DNA of 64,000 nt, taken from NCBI RefSeq assembly GCF_947179165.1, contig NC_077244.1, positions 71,656,144-71,720,143 on the forward strand. Direction: 5' to 3'. The DNA is from Solanum dulcamara. Taxonomy: Eukaryota > Streptophyta > Magnoliopsida > Solanales > Solanaceae. Position numbers and translations under genes: made by a program. Under the pieces are notes generated by a model. That model was not told where the DNA came from. It did no database searches and saw only the letters and a list, made by a program, of their open reading frames with translations. Positions within the stretch are counted from its first letter, which is position 1, and the number at the start of each line of letters is the position of its first letter. Shown here piece after piece: positions 23,893 through 34,174 of the stretch.

Positions 23893-26800
23893 TCACCCCT
23901 GGCCAAGAACCCTCCTGAGGTCAGATTTCTGTGCTTCTGTGAGCCTTGTTGGATACTTAACATCCATCTTGATTCTCAGATTTCCTTTTTTCCGAGGCTC
24001 TTTTGAAATTGGCATCCCTTCATTTGGTACTATTATCTCATGCCCAGGTTTGACAATGTCGGTCAATGGGATAATGAGGATTCTCCCATCCAGTGTCGTC
24101 AGCTCCAGTGTTTTCCCAGTGAGAGCTTCAAGAAGTGAAATCTCTTGATTGACAGTAAGGTCATTACCATCTCTCACATAGACATGATGAGGTTTTTCCT
24201 CGATTACAAACACCAGATCTGCTGGAATGATACCAGGTTCCTCATTTCCTTTTTCAGGAAAAGTTACCTTGGTTCCTTTCTTCCAACCAGGTTTAATATC
24301 GATGGTCAGTATCTCCTCTAGAGTTCGAAGCTTCCTGCAAAAAGAAGTATATACATATCACAACAAAGTAAAACATGATCTGGATAATCTATCACAATCA
24401 ATAATATTGATGAACATCCTAAAGGAAATGAAATTACAGAATGTATGGTCAAATTGTCATCACATAGCACATAGTAGACAAGTTGTCAACAAACTTTTCT
24501 ATAGGTTGAAAGATATACAAAATAAATTAAATTATATATGACATGAACAAAAATAACATACACACAGCTCATGTCTAAAAACAGGGGTTGGTGAATTACA
24601 AAAATTATGTTCCAACAGGGTAAGTTCATTTCTTGATGGACTGTCACCATTAATCTACACACCAAAAATGTTGGCAACTAATCAAAGATTAGATACCCGT
24701 GATTTTAGTACTTACCAAATAATTTATATTCATACTGATACCATAGCCAAATCCTAAGCAACATAAACCATCTCATATAATGATATATTTCTTATCTCAT
24801 AATCTCAATTTCTTCTGCTGACTTCAGGTAAAAACACCACTGAAAACAACAGATTACGCCAATACTTGGCCCCCATATTGTCGTGTCCATGCTCCAGATG
24901 TCTAGTCCTAGGTGTGGGAGAGGGTGTTAAGTGTCCCACGTTGATGGAGGAAATGGGTTGTCATCTTATATGGTTTCGGACAATACTCACCACCTCTTGA
25001 GCTAGCTTAGGTCATGGTATTATTTAATCCTTGGTTTGGTAGGATTTACAATGTATAAATAATACATGTATTAGTTATACACCTTATTCAATATTATAAG
25101 GGTGTAAAACTAACACAGAGAATATCATAGTATTAGCAATACAATGGTTATTAATACATGGATAGGCAAAGTTAAAAACAGAATTGTTTTTAATACACCA
25201 AACCAAACAGAGGATAAGAAATAGTCTCAACATAATGTAGGGATTAGTAATATAGAGATTAGTTATGAGTGAATCTATGTATTATTTTAGGCATGTATTA
25301 GTTATGCATGGATTAGTTATTCCACATTTTATCCTGCATAAAATAATACATAGATTCCCTCATAACTTATACATGTATTAGTTATGCCGGTTTCTAAATT
25401 GTCAACCAAATGTCATATTAATGTTATATATGAATAACTTATTTCCTATCTACCTATCAAACGTCGTATAAGTTACATGAAAATAAATACATGGATAACT
25501 TGTTTCTAATCCAGCAACCAAACGACCCCTTAGTGTACGAGGGAAGAGTGCATCTGACAAAGTTATAGAGAATAAATGAATAATTATACAAGATTCTGAA
25601 AGAAATTATTTAATTCAAATAAGGTTTATTTTAGGAGTCTGAAGGAATTTGTGCGACTAAAAAGTGCAAATATTAAGTATTTGAAAAGAACAATAATACA
25701 TCCAAGCAGAAAAGTTTCGACTTAGTAGAATTTATAATTGCAAACAAAGATGTATATCACAGCTGAGTAAGGAAAGAAGGAGCAGGAGGCCAAAGTAGCC
25801 CGTTCACACCACAAAATTAAACCAAGAAATTCCAAAAGTATTGGAATCTCATAATTCACCTAGGGATGTGAACAAATCAAAGGTACAAAAGACAAGTTTA
25901 GAATACTCAGTTATGTAAACAATACCCAAACATTGCAGAGACTTTCAAATGTTTATATGTGATTATATTTATACAATTGTGAAGAATGAGAGTTGCAGCT
26001 AAACAGTGTCATGTGTGTTCATAAAGAGTTTTGAGTTTTGACTTTAGAGAAATCCATAAAAGGACAGAGATAAAGACAGACAAAGAAGAGATGTGTGCAT
26101 GAAAATGAAAAATCAAAAGTGAAATGAAATTTAGAAAGAAAAAAAAAACCACTTCCGCAAGGATGTAGCGTATAACCAGGTCTCTCATGGGTAGCAACCA
26201 TAAGAAATCAACATCACTCTGATTAGAAGCATAAAGAGGTTTAGAGCTGAAGGTGCACCGTGTCGTGTCTAATCACCTCTCGCCAATCTTCCTCAGTCTG
26301 AGAGAGAGCTAAGCTAGTCACTGGAAATCTAAGCTACTGCTGTTTCTTTTACATTGGTTATCCTTGCTATTTCCTTTGTCAAAAAATTTCGTTTCTTTGA
26401 TATTTTCAACTCAGCTTCTTTACTCTTGTATATTTTTTTCAAACCTGTTTCGTAAAAATGTTTTTCTTGAGCCAAGAGTCTATTGGAAATAGCCTCTCTA
26501 CACCTCACCCTCCCCCAGACCCACTTGTGGTAACACACGGGGTATGTTGTTGTTGATCATTTTTTAAAATGTTGCCTAAAAAACGAAGCCCGTGAGCAAT
26601 GAAGCTCATGTCTTCGCATCTTGGTGGTACTACTTAAGCACCACCTAAGCTAGAGGAAAAAGGGACTCACCTACCTTTAACAACACTGCAAACCTAACTG
26701 ATAATGGAAACAAGATAACCTAATTTACTTTTCAGTTTAATCCCAATTAACTATGCAATCTTTTCTGAATAATGTGAATAGTGAATGCATTTGAGGAAGT

Positions 26801-29800
26801 AACATATTATCTTACTGCAAAATTGGGTGATTAAAGTACCTCCACGGGGAGGAAAGTATTTGGGGTGAAGTTATGGAGGCGTGTGTGACACAATGCTAGA
26901 GATGAAGTATTATTTGTCATTAATATTTGAATAAACATCACAGACTTTCTCTCTCTCTTCTTACTTCCACCCCCAAACTCTTTTTTTTTTTTCACAATTC
27001 CCTCTACTTCCTTCTTAGTTCTTTCTTTCTGGTCAACAAAAAGTTATTAAAACTAAAAACAGGACAACATAGAGTGTTCTTGTTAACATAGTACCTATTT
27101 TGTTATTGACATGCTAATGCATGGTTAAGAATTGGCACCACATTTAGGCTGCATATATGTAACAGTACTTGAAAAGCTATCCATATCTTTAGCCACAAGC
27201 TTTACCACCGTAGTTTATTGGAGGATCTTCATATTTATTTATTATTTTTTTGATAAGGTAGGATCTATCATATTTATTTTTGATACATTAAACAGTCGTG
27301 CTCAAATTATAATGATCTTCCCTCCTACTAGAGATTGGGCATTGGACTAGTTAGGAACCGAAACCTCAATCGGATCAATCAACTACACCTCAACCAAATC
27401 AGTTTGAGTCAACCACATGAAACCTCTGAATCTCTTCCATTCCATTCAAACTTATTTTGCTGTAATACTAAATAATTTGTAATTCAAAAGCAGGAGTTAC
27501 CTAAACCTTAAACTCTTCATGTGGATAACATTAATATCAACTAGTTGGACACGTCTATATAGTCTCTTTGTCCATCGTACAATAATATATTGTAACAAAT
27601 TTCAATAGGTCAAAAAGTTATAAATAGCATCTGTACAATATTACAAAATGATTGCCTTAATGTTAGCCTCAATATTTGCTTAAGTACTAGGATATTTTTT
27701 GGATAAGGTTTACTTTGGTTTATTTAAAAGTTTCAACTCATAAGGGCTATTCCTGCTTTTTGTGCTTTGATTATTTCGTTATCTACTTATCTACTTTTAA
27801 TACTCTTGTCTGACCTTTTTCCATGCTTCTATTGAGCCGAGGGTCTTTCGGAAACAGCCGTCCTACATTGGTAGGAGTCAGGTCTGCGTACACTTTACCC
27901 TCCCCAGACCCTACGATGTGGGATTTCACTGGGTTGTTGTTGTTGTTGTTGTTGTTGTTGTACTCATAAGGGCTATTCCACACATATTTACGAAGTCCTT
28001 AAACCTTTGTTTGGTTAGTAATTGATGGTCTACAGACTCACAATGCTGATCCATGAGACGGTCAAGGACTTGGGAATGACAACAAGACAGACATCAGGCA
28101 TGAAAAGGTCAGGACTTATCACTTCGGGCATCTGTACAAGACAATCGTGATGCCAGGAAAGCTCAAAGAAGATGATTGCATAGGAACAAATTTAGTGAAT
28201 CCGAGGGACACCAGGTTCGACATTTTTAGCCTCTAGGCATTCATTTGGAAGAAGGGATGCATCAGTTACTTGGGTTGAAAAACATTGAGAAATCTTCCAC
28301 AAGTTTGCCAATCACCTTTCAACCCTTCTGTAAACAGCTTTGAGAGGATTACATAGAAACATAACACAGAAACTAACACTAATAGGAAGCAATGAAACTC
28401 CTTTGAAGTTGCTCATGCATATGGAAGTGATTTATAGCCAGAAATAGGTCAAATACCACAAACCAAGATCTCTAATATAAACCCACAGAAGAACCATCAA
28501 GATCAAGAACTTTGTCTGCAACAGTGTATCACTCTCAGAACCCTTTCTTCCTCAAAGGGTCACTGAAGCAAGTTACTTTCCTCTATTGTTGGTGAAGCAA
28601 GGTTACCAGGATTCTAAACAGGTTTCCAATCCTTTAGATTCAGCATAGAGGAAAGATAATGATTGATATTTTAATTATTTTGTTAGCTTCAAATAAAACT
28701 TCCCGAAGTGGATTTGGACTTACGTTATTTCCTATTTATAGGATTCTTGTTATTTCTCATTTGTTGGGACTCTGCTACTGCAGCCCTGTATTTGACATTT
28801 ATTAATAAAACAGGATGAAATTCATCAAGTTACAGAGATCCGAAACTTTCTAAAACAAGTTCCCAGGTCTGCATTTCCCCAAATGAATTTCAAATTCAGC
28901 AATCATCGGCAAGTCAAGGAACAAGAACAAAGGCTTAAACTTGCCTGATGAGACTGACTCTTGCTGGATGACTACTATGGAAAAAGAGGACGACTACTCC
29001 CCGTCTCTGGTCAATCCATGCTGATGCTAGAAAAGCTATTCCCGCCACCCCGGGACAGGAGTGGGGGACGGCCCTACGCGCAGGCAACAGTAGCACCGGC
29101 TCTACGAAGTCAGAATCGAATCTTTCTGTTGGCTTTCCCAATCCATCCGTGAATAATAATTCAAGGGCGTGAAGCGAGTACTTCTAGCTGCTTCGCCTGC
29201 TTCTTATTATGGCGGCCATTAATCATCCAGCAACTCAATCCAAATTAGGAACCTTAACAGATTTGTAGATAATCATATTACATTGTTGATGATCTCCTCA
29301 TCAGTGATTAGCTCTCCGCTTAGATCCAGCTTGCAACTACAACTAAATCTCTTATGTGCATTTCTTTTTTCAAGAAGAATTGAGTATTTTAATCCCTCTA
29401 TTTAAGCCATTGGTATGTCAATCAAGTATCTCTGTTCAAAATTAGAAATTTCTTTCAACTACAACTACAAGTTGCAATCAAGCTTTATGGAGCAGCACTT
29501 TCACCAAAAGATTCCTTTCTTTAGCATATTTGGCTATGTTCTACAGTTTAACACCAGAATCATAATCGTACTGATTCGTGGATGTCCTAAAGAAACAATA
29601 TTCAATTCTTTTAGTTTTCATTTAAGCAACATTATTGGTATGAAGTCGGGCCTACCATGCCTACCCTATATAAGGAGTCCCACCAGCCTTTCACCCACAC
29701 AAAGAACCCTTCAATTTCTAGCCACATTTCGTCAAAGTTGAAGTCCAATTTTGGTTACCTAATCAACTAGATAAACGTCTGAAGTGAATTCCCAACTAAA

Positions 29801-32800
29801 TTCTTCATCCTATTCTTGAGAGGTCTATCAATCGTAGAAGATATTGAATAATTATTGCCTCTTACCCAAGTGATTTTCCACCTATTTGGGAGGGAGGGGT
29901 CAACCAATTCTAAATCATTTATTAAGTTAGAGTAATCAGCTATGTCACTCGTAACTCCTTCTTTCACAAAGTAATCATGTGACATTAAATTCCCCCCAAA
30001 ATCCCAATTCACAAAGCCCCTTGAAACAGAAGTTAAAGCCAAATAAGAGGATTTTTCAACCTATAAGTTGAAGCCTAGATGTTGGGAACCTTGGGTGATC
30101 AACATCTTAGTACGCGCAAGTTCCATAGCTTTGGTTTGCTATCCAGATCATAATTTTTCCATCCCCAGAAAAAAAGGCACTTCCCTTTTATGTCGATTGA
30201 GGAACAAACTAAATTTTTTTAAAAAAAATGTCTTTAGCCAGTTTTATTGTCTCGCTTTAATAGCTCCGAATATATTAATGTGTGCATTAAGATGAAAACT
30301 TTGTATTAAAGCAAGAAGGAAAACACTTTTTCACGCTTTCATAAACTAGCGTTGGCTAGATACGTGTCATGTATTACGAATAGTTATGAACACTGTAAAC
30401 CATACCCATGGGTGACCAGGATAAATTGTATGTGAGAAACAACATGCTTTAAAAATTTGTTTAGTGTTGTAGCAATTATATTTCGATCCATCCTCTTTTT
30501 CCAAGGATTTTCTATTTAAACCTTGACTGTCTGAATAAACCAAGTTATTTGTGTTGATTTAAGAGAGAGACCAAGATAGAATGGTATCTCTCTTGGTGGA
30601 GTGCTTTACCTTGTAACTCAATGACATTGCGTCCTCTACTGTGACAAAAAGTAAAAGGACTCATACATCTCTTACAGGACAAGGTTAGAGTGTTATTTGG
30701 ATTGTGTATCCTTATCGTATTGTATGTCATCATGGTAACTAAAACGTTACATTATTGTATCATTAAATTTCTTGTTATGCAAGAATGGGAAGTACATTTC
30801 ACATAAAATTTATTCCCTCTCTGCCCCAGGCATTAGTTCGATTGGCAAAGTTTGAGGAACTTGTGTGTTAGGTCACAAGTTTGAGTAGGGGTGGCCGTTC
30901 GGCATGCGGTTCGGGATTTTCAAATTTCGGGTTCGTTAATTTGAAAATTGGTAGTTAAAAGTAGATATTAAATATCTAATTTTTAAATTTCGGTTCAATA
31001 ATTCAACAACAACAACAACAACAACCCAGTGAAATCCCACAACATGGGGTCTGGGGAGGATAGAATGTACGCAGACCTTACTCCTACCAAGGTAGGACGG
31101 CTGTTTTCTGGAGACCCTCGGCTCAGTAAAAGCATAAATGCATAAAAAAATGTTAGATAAGAATAGAAAATTAAAAGCTTTATGAGAAAAACAACAAACA
31201 AATAATGAATAGATAACAAATAAATACAAATAAATAAATACAAATAACAAATAACGATTAAATAAATAAATGAAAGCGTCACAGGTAAAATTGAGTAATC
31301 AAAGCATAGAAAGTAATAAATAATAACAGAAATAACAGAAATCAGAAGTCAAGAAGTCAGAAGTCAAAGCGCAAGAGATCGTAATGCACTACTATGCCTA
31401 TGAATAGAGAAGAATAACGAGACTATGAACTAGTCTTCTACCCTAATGTGGGTCCTCCACACCCTCCTATCTAAGGTCATGTTCTCCGTAAGCTGTAACT
31501 GCGTCATGTCTTGTCTAATCACCTCTCCCCAATACTTCTTCGGCCTACCCCTACCTCTTCTGTAACCATCCATGGCCAGCCTCTCACACCTCCGCACTGG
31601 GGCATCTGTGTCTCTCCTCTTCACATGTCCATACCATCTCAGTCGCATTTCCCGCATCTTGTCTTCCACCGAGGCCACTCCTACCTTGTCCCGAATAGCC
31701 TCATTTCTAATCTTGTCGCTCCTGGTGTGCCCACACATCCATCTCAGCATTCTCATCTCAGCAACTTTCATCTTTTGAATGTGAGAAGTCTTAACTGGCC
31801 AACACTCCGCCCCATACAGCATAGCCGGTCTAACCACCACTTTGTAGAACTTGCCCTTAAGTTTTGGTGGCACATTCTTGTCACATAGCACTCCGGAAGC
31901 GAGCCTCCATTTCATCCACCCTACCCCAATACGATGTGTGACATCATCGTCAATCTCTCCGCTGCCTTGCATGATAAATCCAAGATACTTGCAACTACTT
32001 CTCTTTTGGATGGCCTGAGCACCAAGCCTAACTTCAACGCCAACCTCCTGAGGTGTCTCACTGAACTTGCACTCAATAATTCAGTAATCGATAAATCAAA
32101 CTTTGGTTTGGTACGGCATTTGGTAATATCGTATTGAAGTTGTAGCCGATTGTAGTACAAAGTTAATACTGTTGCTCCAATTATTTCTATTTTTCTATGT
32201 GGAGGCACGATATAATAGAAGATCAACAAGTAAGAAGGCATCAAGAAAAGCAAATTGACAAAACTAAAAGACATGTATTTGGGTTGTTTATGTTTAGTCT
32301 TTAACTTTTCTCTTTGGACTTGTACTAATGAGTAATAGACCTATTGATATATGACCTTGATTAAGTAAATAATTCGGTGATACTAATGTCTCGTACCAAA
32401 CCCAAACCCGAATACCGTAATTCTAAAATTTTACTCCCGACTACCATACCGAATATCAAATTACCAAGTACCAAATTATCAAAAATTTCAATTTGGAATT
32501 TGGTATTTTATACCCAGCCCTAGGTTTGAGCCCTGCACCAAGGCGCCATATAATTTAGTTGTCTTCAATGACTAAGCTTTTTGTGGATATGGATACTGAT
32601 ACACTTGTTAGAACCTGATGTAACCATGACACAATGTTTGTGCTTTTTTGTTTATAAATGCTCACTTACTATCGAGGAAAATCGCTGAGCTTTTTGTGTA
32701 AATTGACAAATGCATATGATTTTGACACTACTTTAGAGTCTCTGTATGCAGAAAAAGTCTAAATCACTTGCTGCTGTGCATTGTTTTGAGCACCTTTTTG

Positions 32801-34174
32801 ATGCTATGATTGGTGAAATGGATTTTACTTATCCAATTTTGGTACCTTAACCTATAGGTACCAAACATTTGGTGCTTAAATGCTAAAGTACTGTATATTA
32901 ATGCATTTACCGTTAATTCTAGACCTAAGTATCACTCATGGAAGTGAACCTTTTTCTTGACCTAAGAATCACTCTTAGAAGTGAATCTCCCAGATAACAC
33001 ACATTCTTTTGCAATTCATACACTTCGTCCTAAATGCACCAACTTCCAACTAACTTCACAGCATTCATTCGTTTGCAATTTATACACTTGGTGCTAAATG
33101 CACGAATTTCCAACTAACAACTTCACAGCATCCAACCAATCTAGCCATCTTCTAAACTCAAAAAGGGTAGTCATGTTCCCTAAGCAAGTACATACTCCGT
33201 CGTTTAAAGATATAACTGCACTACGAACCTAATGTTTTGACACTCAACTAAGCATCTTAATCTCACTAATGCATGTCAACCGCACCAGATAATAACCAAC
33301 AAACTAGGCATGAAAAGAAACTTCATTATGATGCGCACACAAATCTCATTCAACTTTGAAAATGCTCTCGTTAAGTTCTAGCAGCAGATAAAGAATCCTA
33401 GAAACATATTACATCCCCATGCACTGCTCTCAAGAAAAATCCAATCTTTAACAAAATGCACAAAGAATTTCTCAATAAAAATATAATCTTGCAATTAAAA
33501 GAAAGCAAATAGTAACCTAATTCATCAGCAACATATAGCAGTACAATTACACTCGATCAGGCAAGAAAATTGGGAAAATTAATGCAGACAAATTGAACAT
33601 ACCCGGAAGCATCTAAAACAGTCCTAGAAATCTTCATCTTTTTCTTGGCCCCTTTATACAAATCCTCCAAACTGCACAACAATGCATTCTCCACCGGCGC
33701 AGCCTTTCTTAACCCTCCGGTGCCGGAGTTCCCAGCACCAGAAAATTCAGCCCCTCCATTCGTAGTACTCCTAAAAAACCCATCTCGAGTCTTCCTCGAC
33801 CTCCCATTATTCTCCGACGACGACGACCCAAACAATTCCGCATAAATATCATCAGCATCTCTAGGATTAAACCGGAACGAAGGATTAGGATGTGGATTCC
33901 GCATGTTGTGGGGTCCACCTCTCGGAGGAGGTGGCACCTGACCAGATTTCAACGCCTCCTCACCGTAGAGATCGTAGATCTGACGCTTCTGCGGATCGCT
34001 AAGAACATCATAAGCTTCAGAAATTTGCTTGAATTTTGCCTCCGCCTCGTACTTATTGGTGCCGAGGTTCTTATCAGGATGCCAAATCATCGCTAACCGG
34101 CGATAAGCTTTACGCAAATCTTCTTCACTGGCGTTACGATTAACCTTGAGTATGTTATAGTAATCGACCCCCAT
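23893..34174 (-). CDS. DnaJ/Hsp40 co-chaperone, type II (class B)
   Basis: This co-chaperone stimulates Hsp70 ATPase activity and hands over client proteins; it is probably cytosolic. Exon 1 is 34174-33603 and exon 2 is 24334-23893, joined in phase 2 (GG/GTATGT donor, TTGCAG/GAAG acceptor), for 338 aa. Residues 4-70 form the J domain with the HPD motif at about 31-33. A Gly/Pro/Phe/Asn-rich linker follows. From about residue 160 come the two beta-rich substrate domains ([17 protein letters not shown], then [39 protein letters not shown]). It ends in LGQG. There is no zinc-finger (CxxCxGxG) region, which separates it from type I, and the length is usual for plant class B proteins. There is no signal peptide. 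The single intron (33602-24335) is 9268 bp and packed with transposon sequence. Confidence 0.93.
24880..25015. mobile_element. LTR-retrotransposon fragment
   Basis: It contains gtgtcccacgttgatggagg, gacaatactcaccacctctt and gagctagctta in that order, an arrangement that recurs in many plant LTRs as I know them. There is no coding part and both ends are unclear. Confidence 0.4.
25023..25532. mobile_element. MITE with inverted ends in the J-protein intron
   Basis: The left end is about ttaatccttggtttggtagg; the right end read in reverse is taaggggtcgtttggttgct. The inner parts repeat forms of atacatgtattagttat in both orientations (25060, 25310, 25370), so the whole segment can fold. The class is unproven (hAT-like or PIF-like). 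Confidence 0.5.
26250..26553. mobile_element. RTE-LINE fragments in opposite orientation
   Basis: At 26255-26297 the phrase tgtcgtgtctaatcacctc matches the minus-strand coding part of the LINE copies at 31500 and 39880. At 26470-26553 plus strand, a LINE 3' end (gagccaagagtctattgga ... cccccagacccact ... gtatgttgttgttg) lies close by. Both are diverged and 5'-truncated. Confidence 0.6.
27754..27961 (+). mobile_element. 5'-truncated RTE LINE 3' end with 18 bp target duplication
   Basis: The 208 bp insert ends in (TTG)n and carries gagccgagggtctttcgga, taggagtcaggtctgcgta and ccccagaccctacgatgtgg. These correspond to the complement of the 3' end of the copy at 31006. The 18-mer actcataagggctattcc is present at 27736-27753 and 27962-27979, showing target-primed insertion of a truncated copy. 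Confidence 0.85.
28930..29215. other. GC-richer segment, possibly organelle-derived (NUMT-like)
   Basis: Base composition rises sharply compared with both flanks (for example ccaccccgggacaggagtgg, ggacggccctacgcgcaggc, acaatcccccg-type words). The texture reminds me of plant mitochondrial non-coding DNA, but I recognise no organelle gene. A 68-codon minus-strand frame has no known family. An unidentified transposon fragment is the alternative. Confidence 0.35.
29640..30060 (-). pseudogene. L1-type LINE endonuclease relic
   Basis: The minus-strand frame 30042-29767 contains [29 protein letters not shown] and a degraded IDRPL. This is the order of the C-terminal part of a plant L1 apurinic-like endonuclease (DFN..., ELVDLPL..., FTW..., SRIDRFL). 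After the stop, the next frame (29740-29650) reads [20 protein letters not shown], matching the W-x-EGF-x-WW region just downstream in such ORFs. Frames are broken by stops, and flanking reverse transcriptase was not found. This is a dead fragment inside the J-protein intron. Confidence 0.65.
30886..32522. mobile_element. hAT-like non-autonomous element carrying a nested LINE
   Basis: The left end TAGGGGTGGCCGTTCGGC and right end ...TTTATACCCAGCCCTA are complementary at the tips (TAGGGGTGG against TAGGGCTGG). The flanks agtttgag (30878-30885) and ggtttgag (32523-32530) match in 7 of 8 positions, which fits a hAT 8 bp duplication. Subtracting the LINE, the element is about 570 bp, non-coding and rich in ttcggt / ggtatt words. 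Confidence 0.65.
31006..32072 (-). mobile_element. RTE-type LINE, 5'-truncated, with 11 bp target duplication
   Basis: The insert carries (TTG)n at its 3' end (minus strand, 31006-31026). On both sides is the 11-mer tcaataattca (30995-31005 and 32073-32083). The open frame 31972-31430 (180 codons) is the C-terminal part of an RTE reverse transcriptase ORF, with [37 protein letters not shown] and [11 protein letters not shown]. Only this C-terminal region is present, so it cannot move by itself. The frame is intact, so the insertion is fairly young. Confidence 0.88.
33002..33128. repeat. ~62 bp imperfect tandem duplication
   Basis: Copies start at 33002 and 33062 and share ttgcaatt.atacactt, ctaaatgcac and ttccaactaac. 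It lies in the J-protein intron about 500 bp from exon 1. Confidence 0.8.

Larger units (their letters stand above)
30823..32566 (+). mobile_element. SINE split by a nested hAT-like/RTE insertion
   Basis: The left half (30823-30885) reads ggcattagttcgattggcaa ... ggtcacaagtttgag. The right half (32523-32566) continues ggtttgagccctgcacc. Joined conceptually at the duplicated GTTTGAG, they give a tRNA-like box A (tagttcgattgg) and box B (agtttgagccc), typical of a Pol III-derived SINE. The insertion lies within box B. Outer limits are approximate. Confidence 0.6.

Noticed and set aside
29660..29680. TATA-like ctatataagg, which might suggest a promoter inside the J-protein intron
   Set aside because: It falls inside the L1 endonuclease relic, where the same bases encode part of the conserved WW region on the other strand.
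31511..32137. Plus-strand frames of 67-125 codons
   Set aside because: They are antisense shadows of the RTE LINE reverse transcriptase frame.
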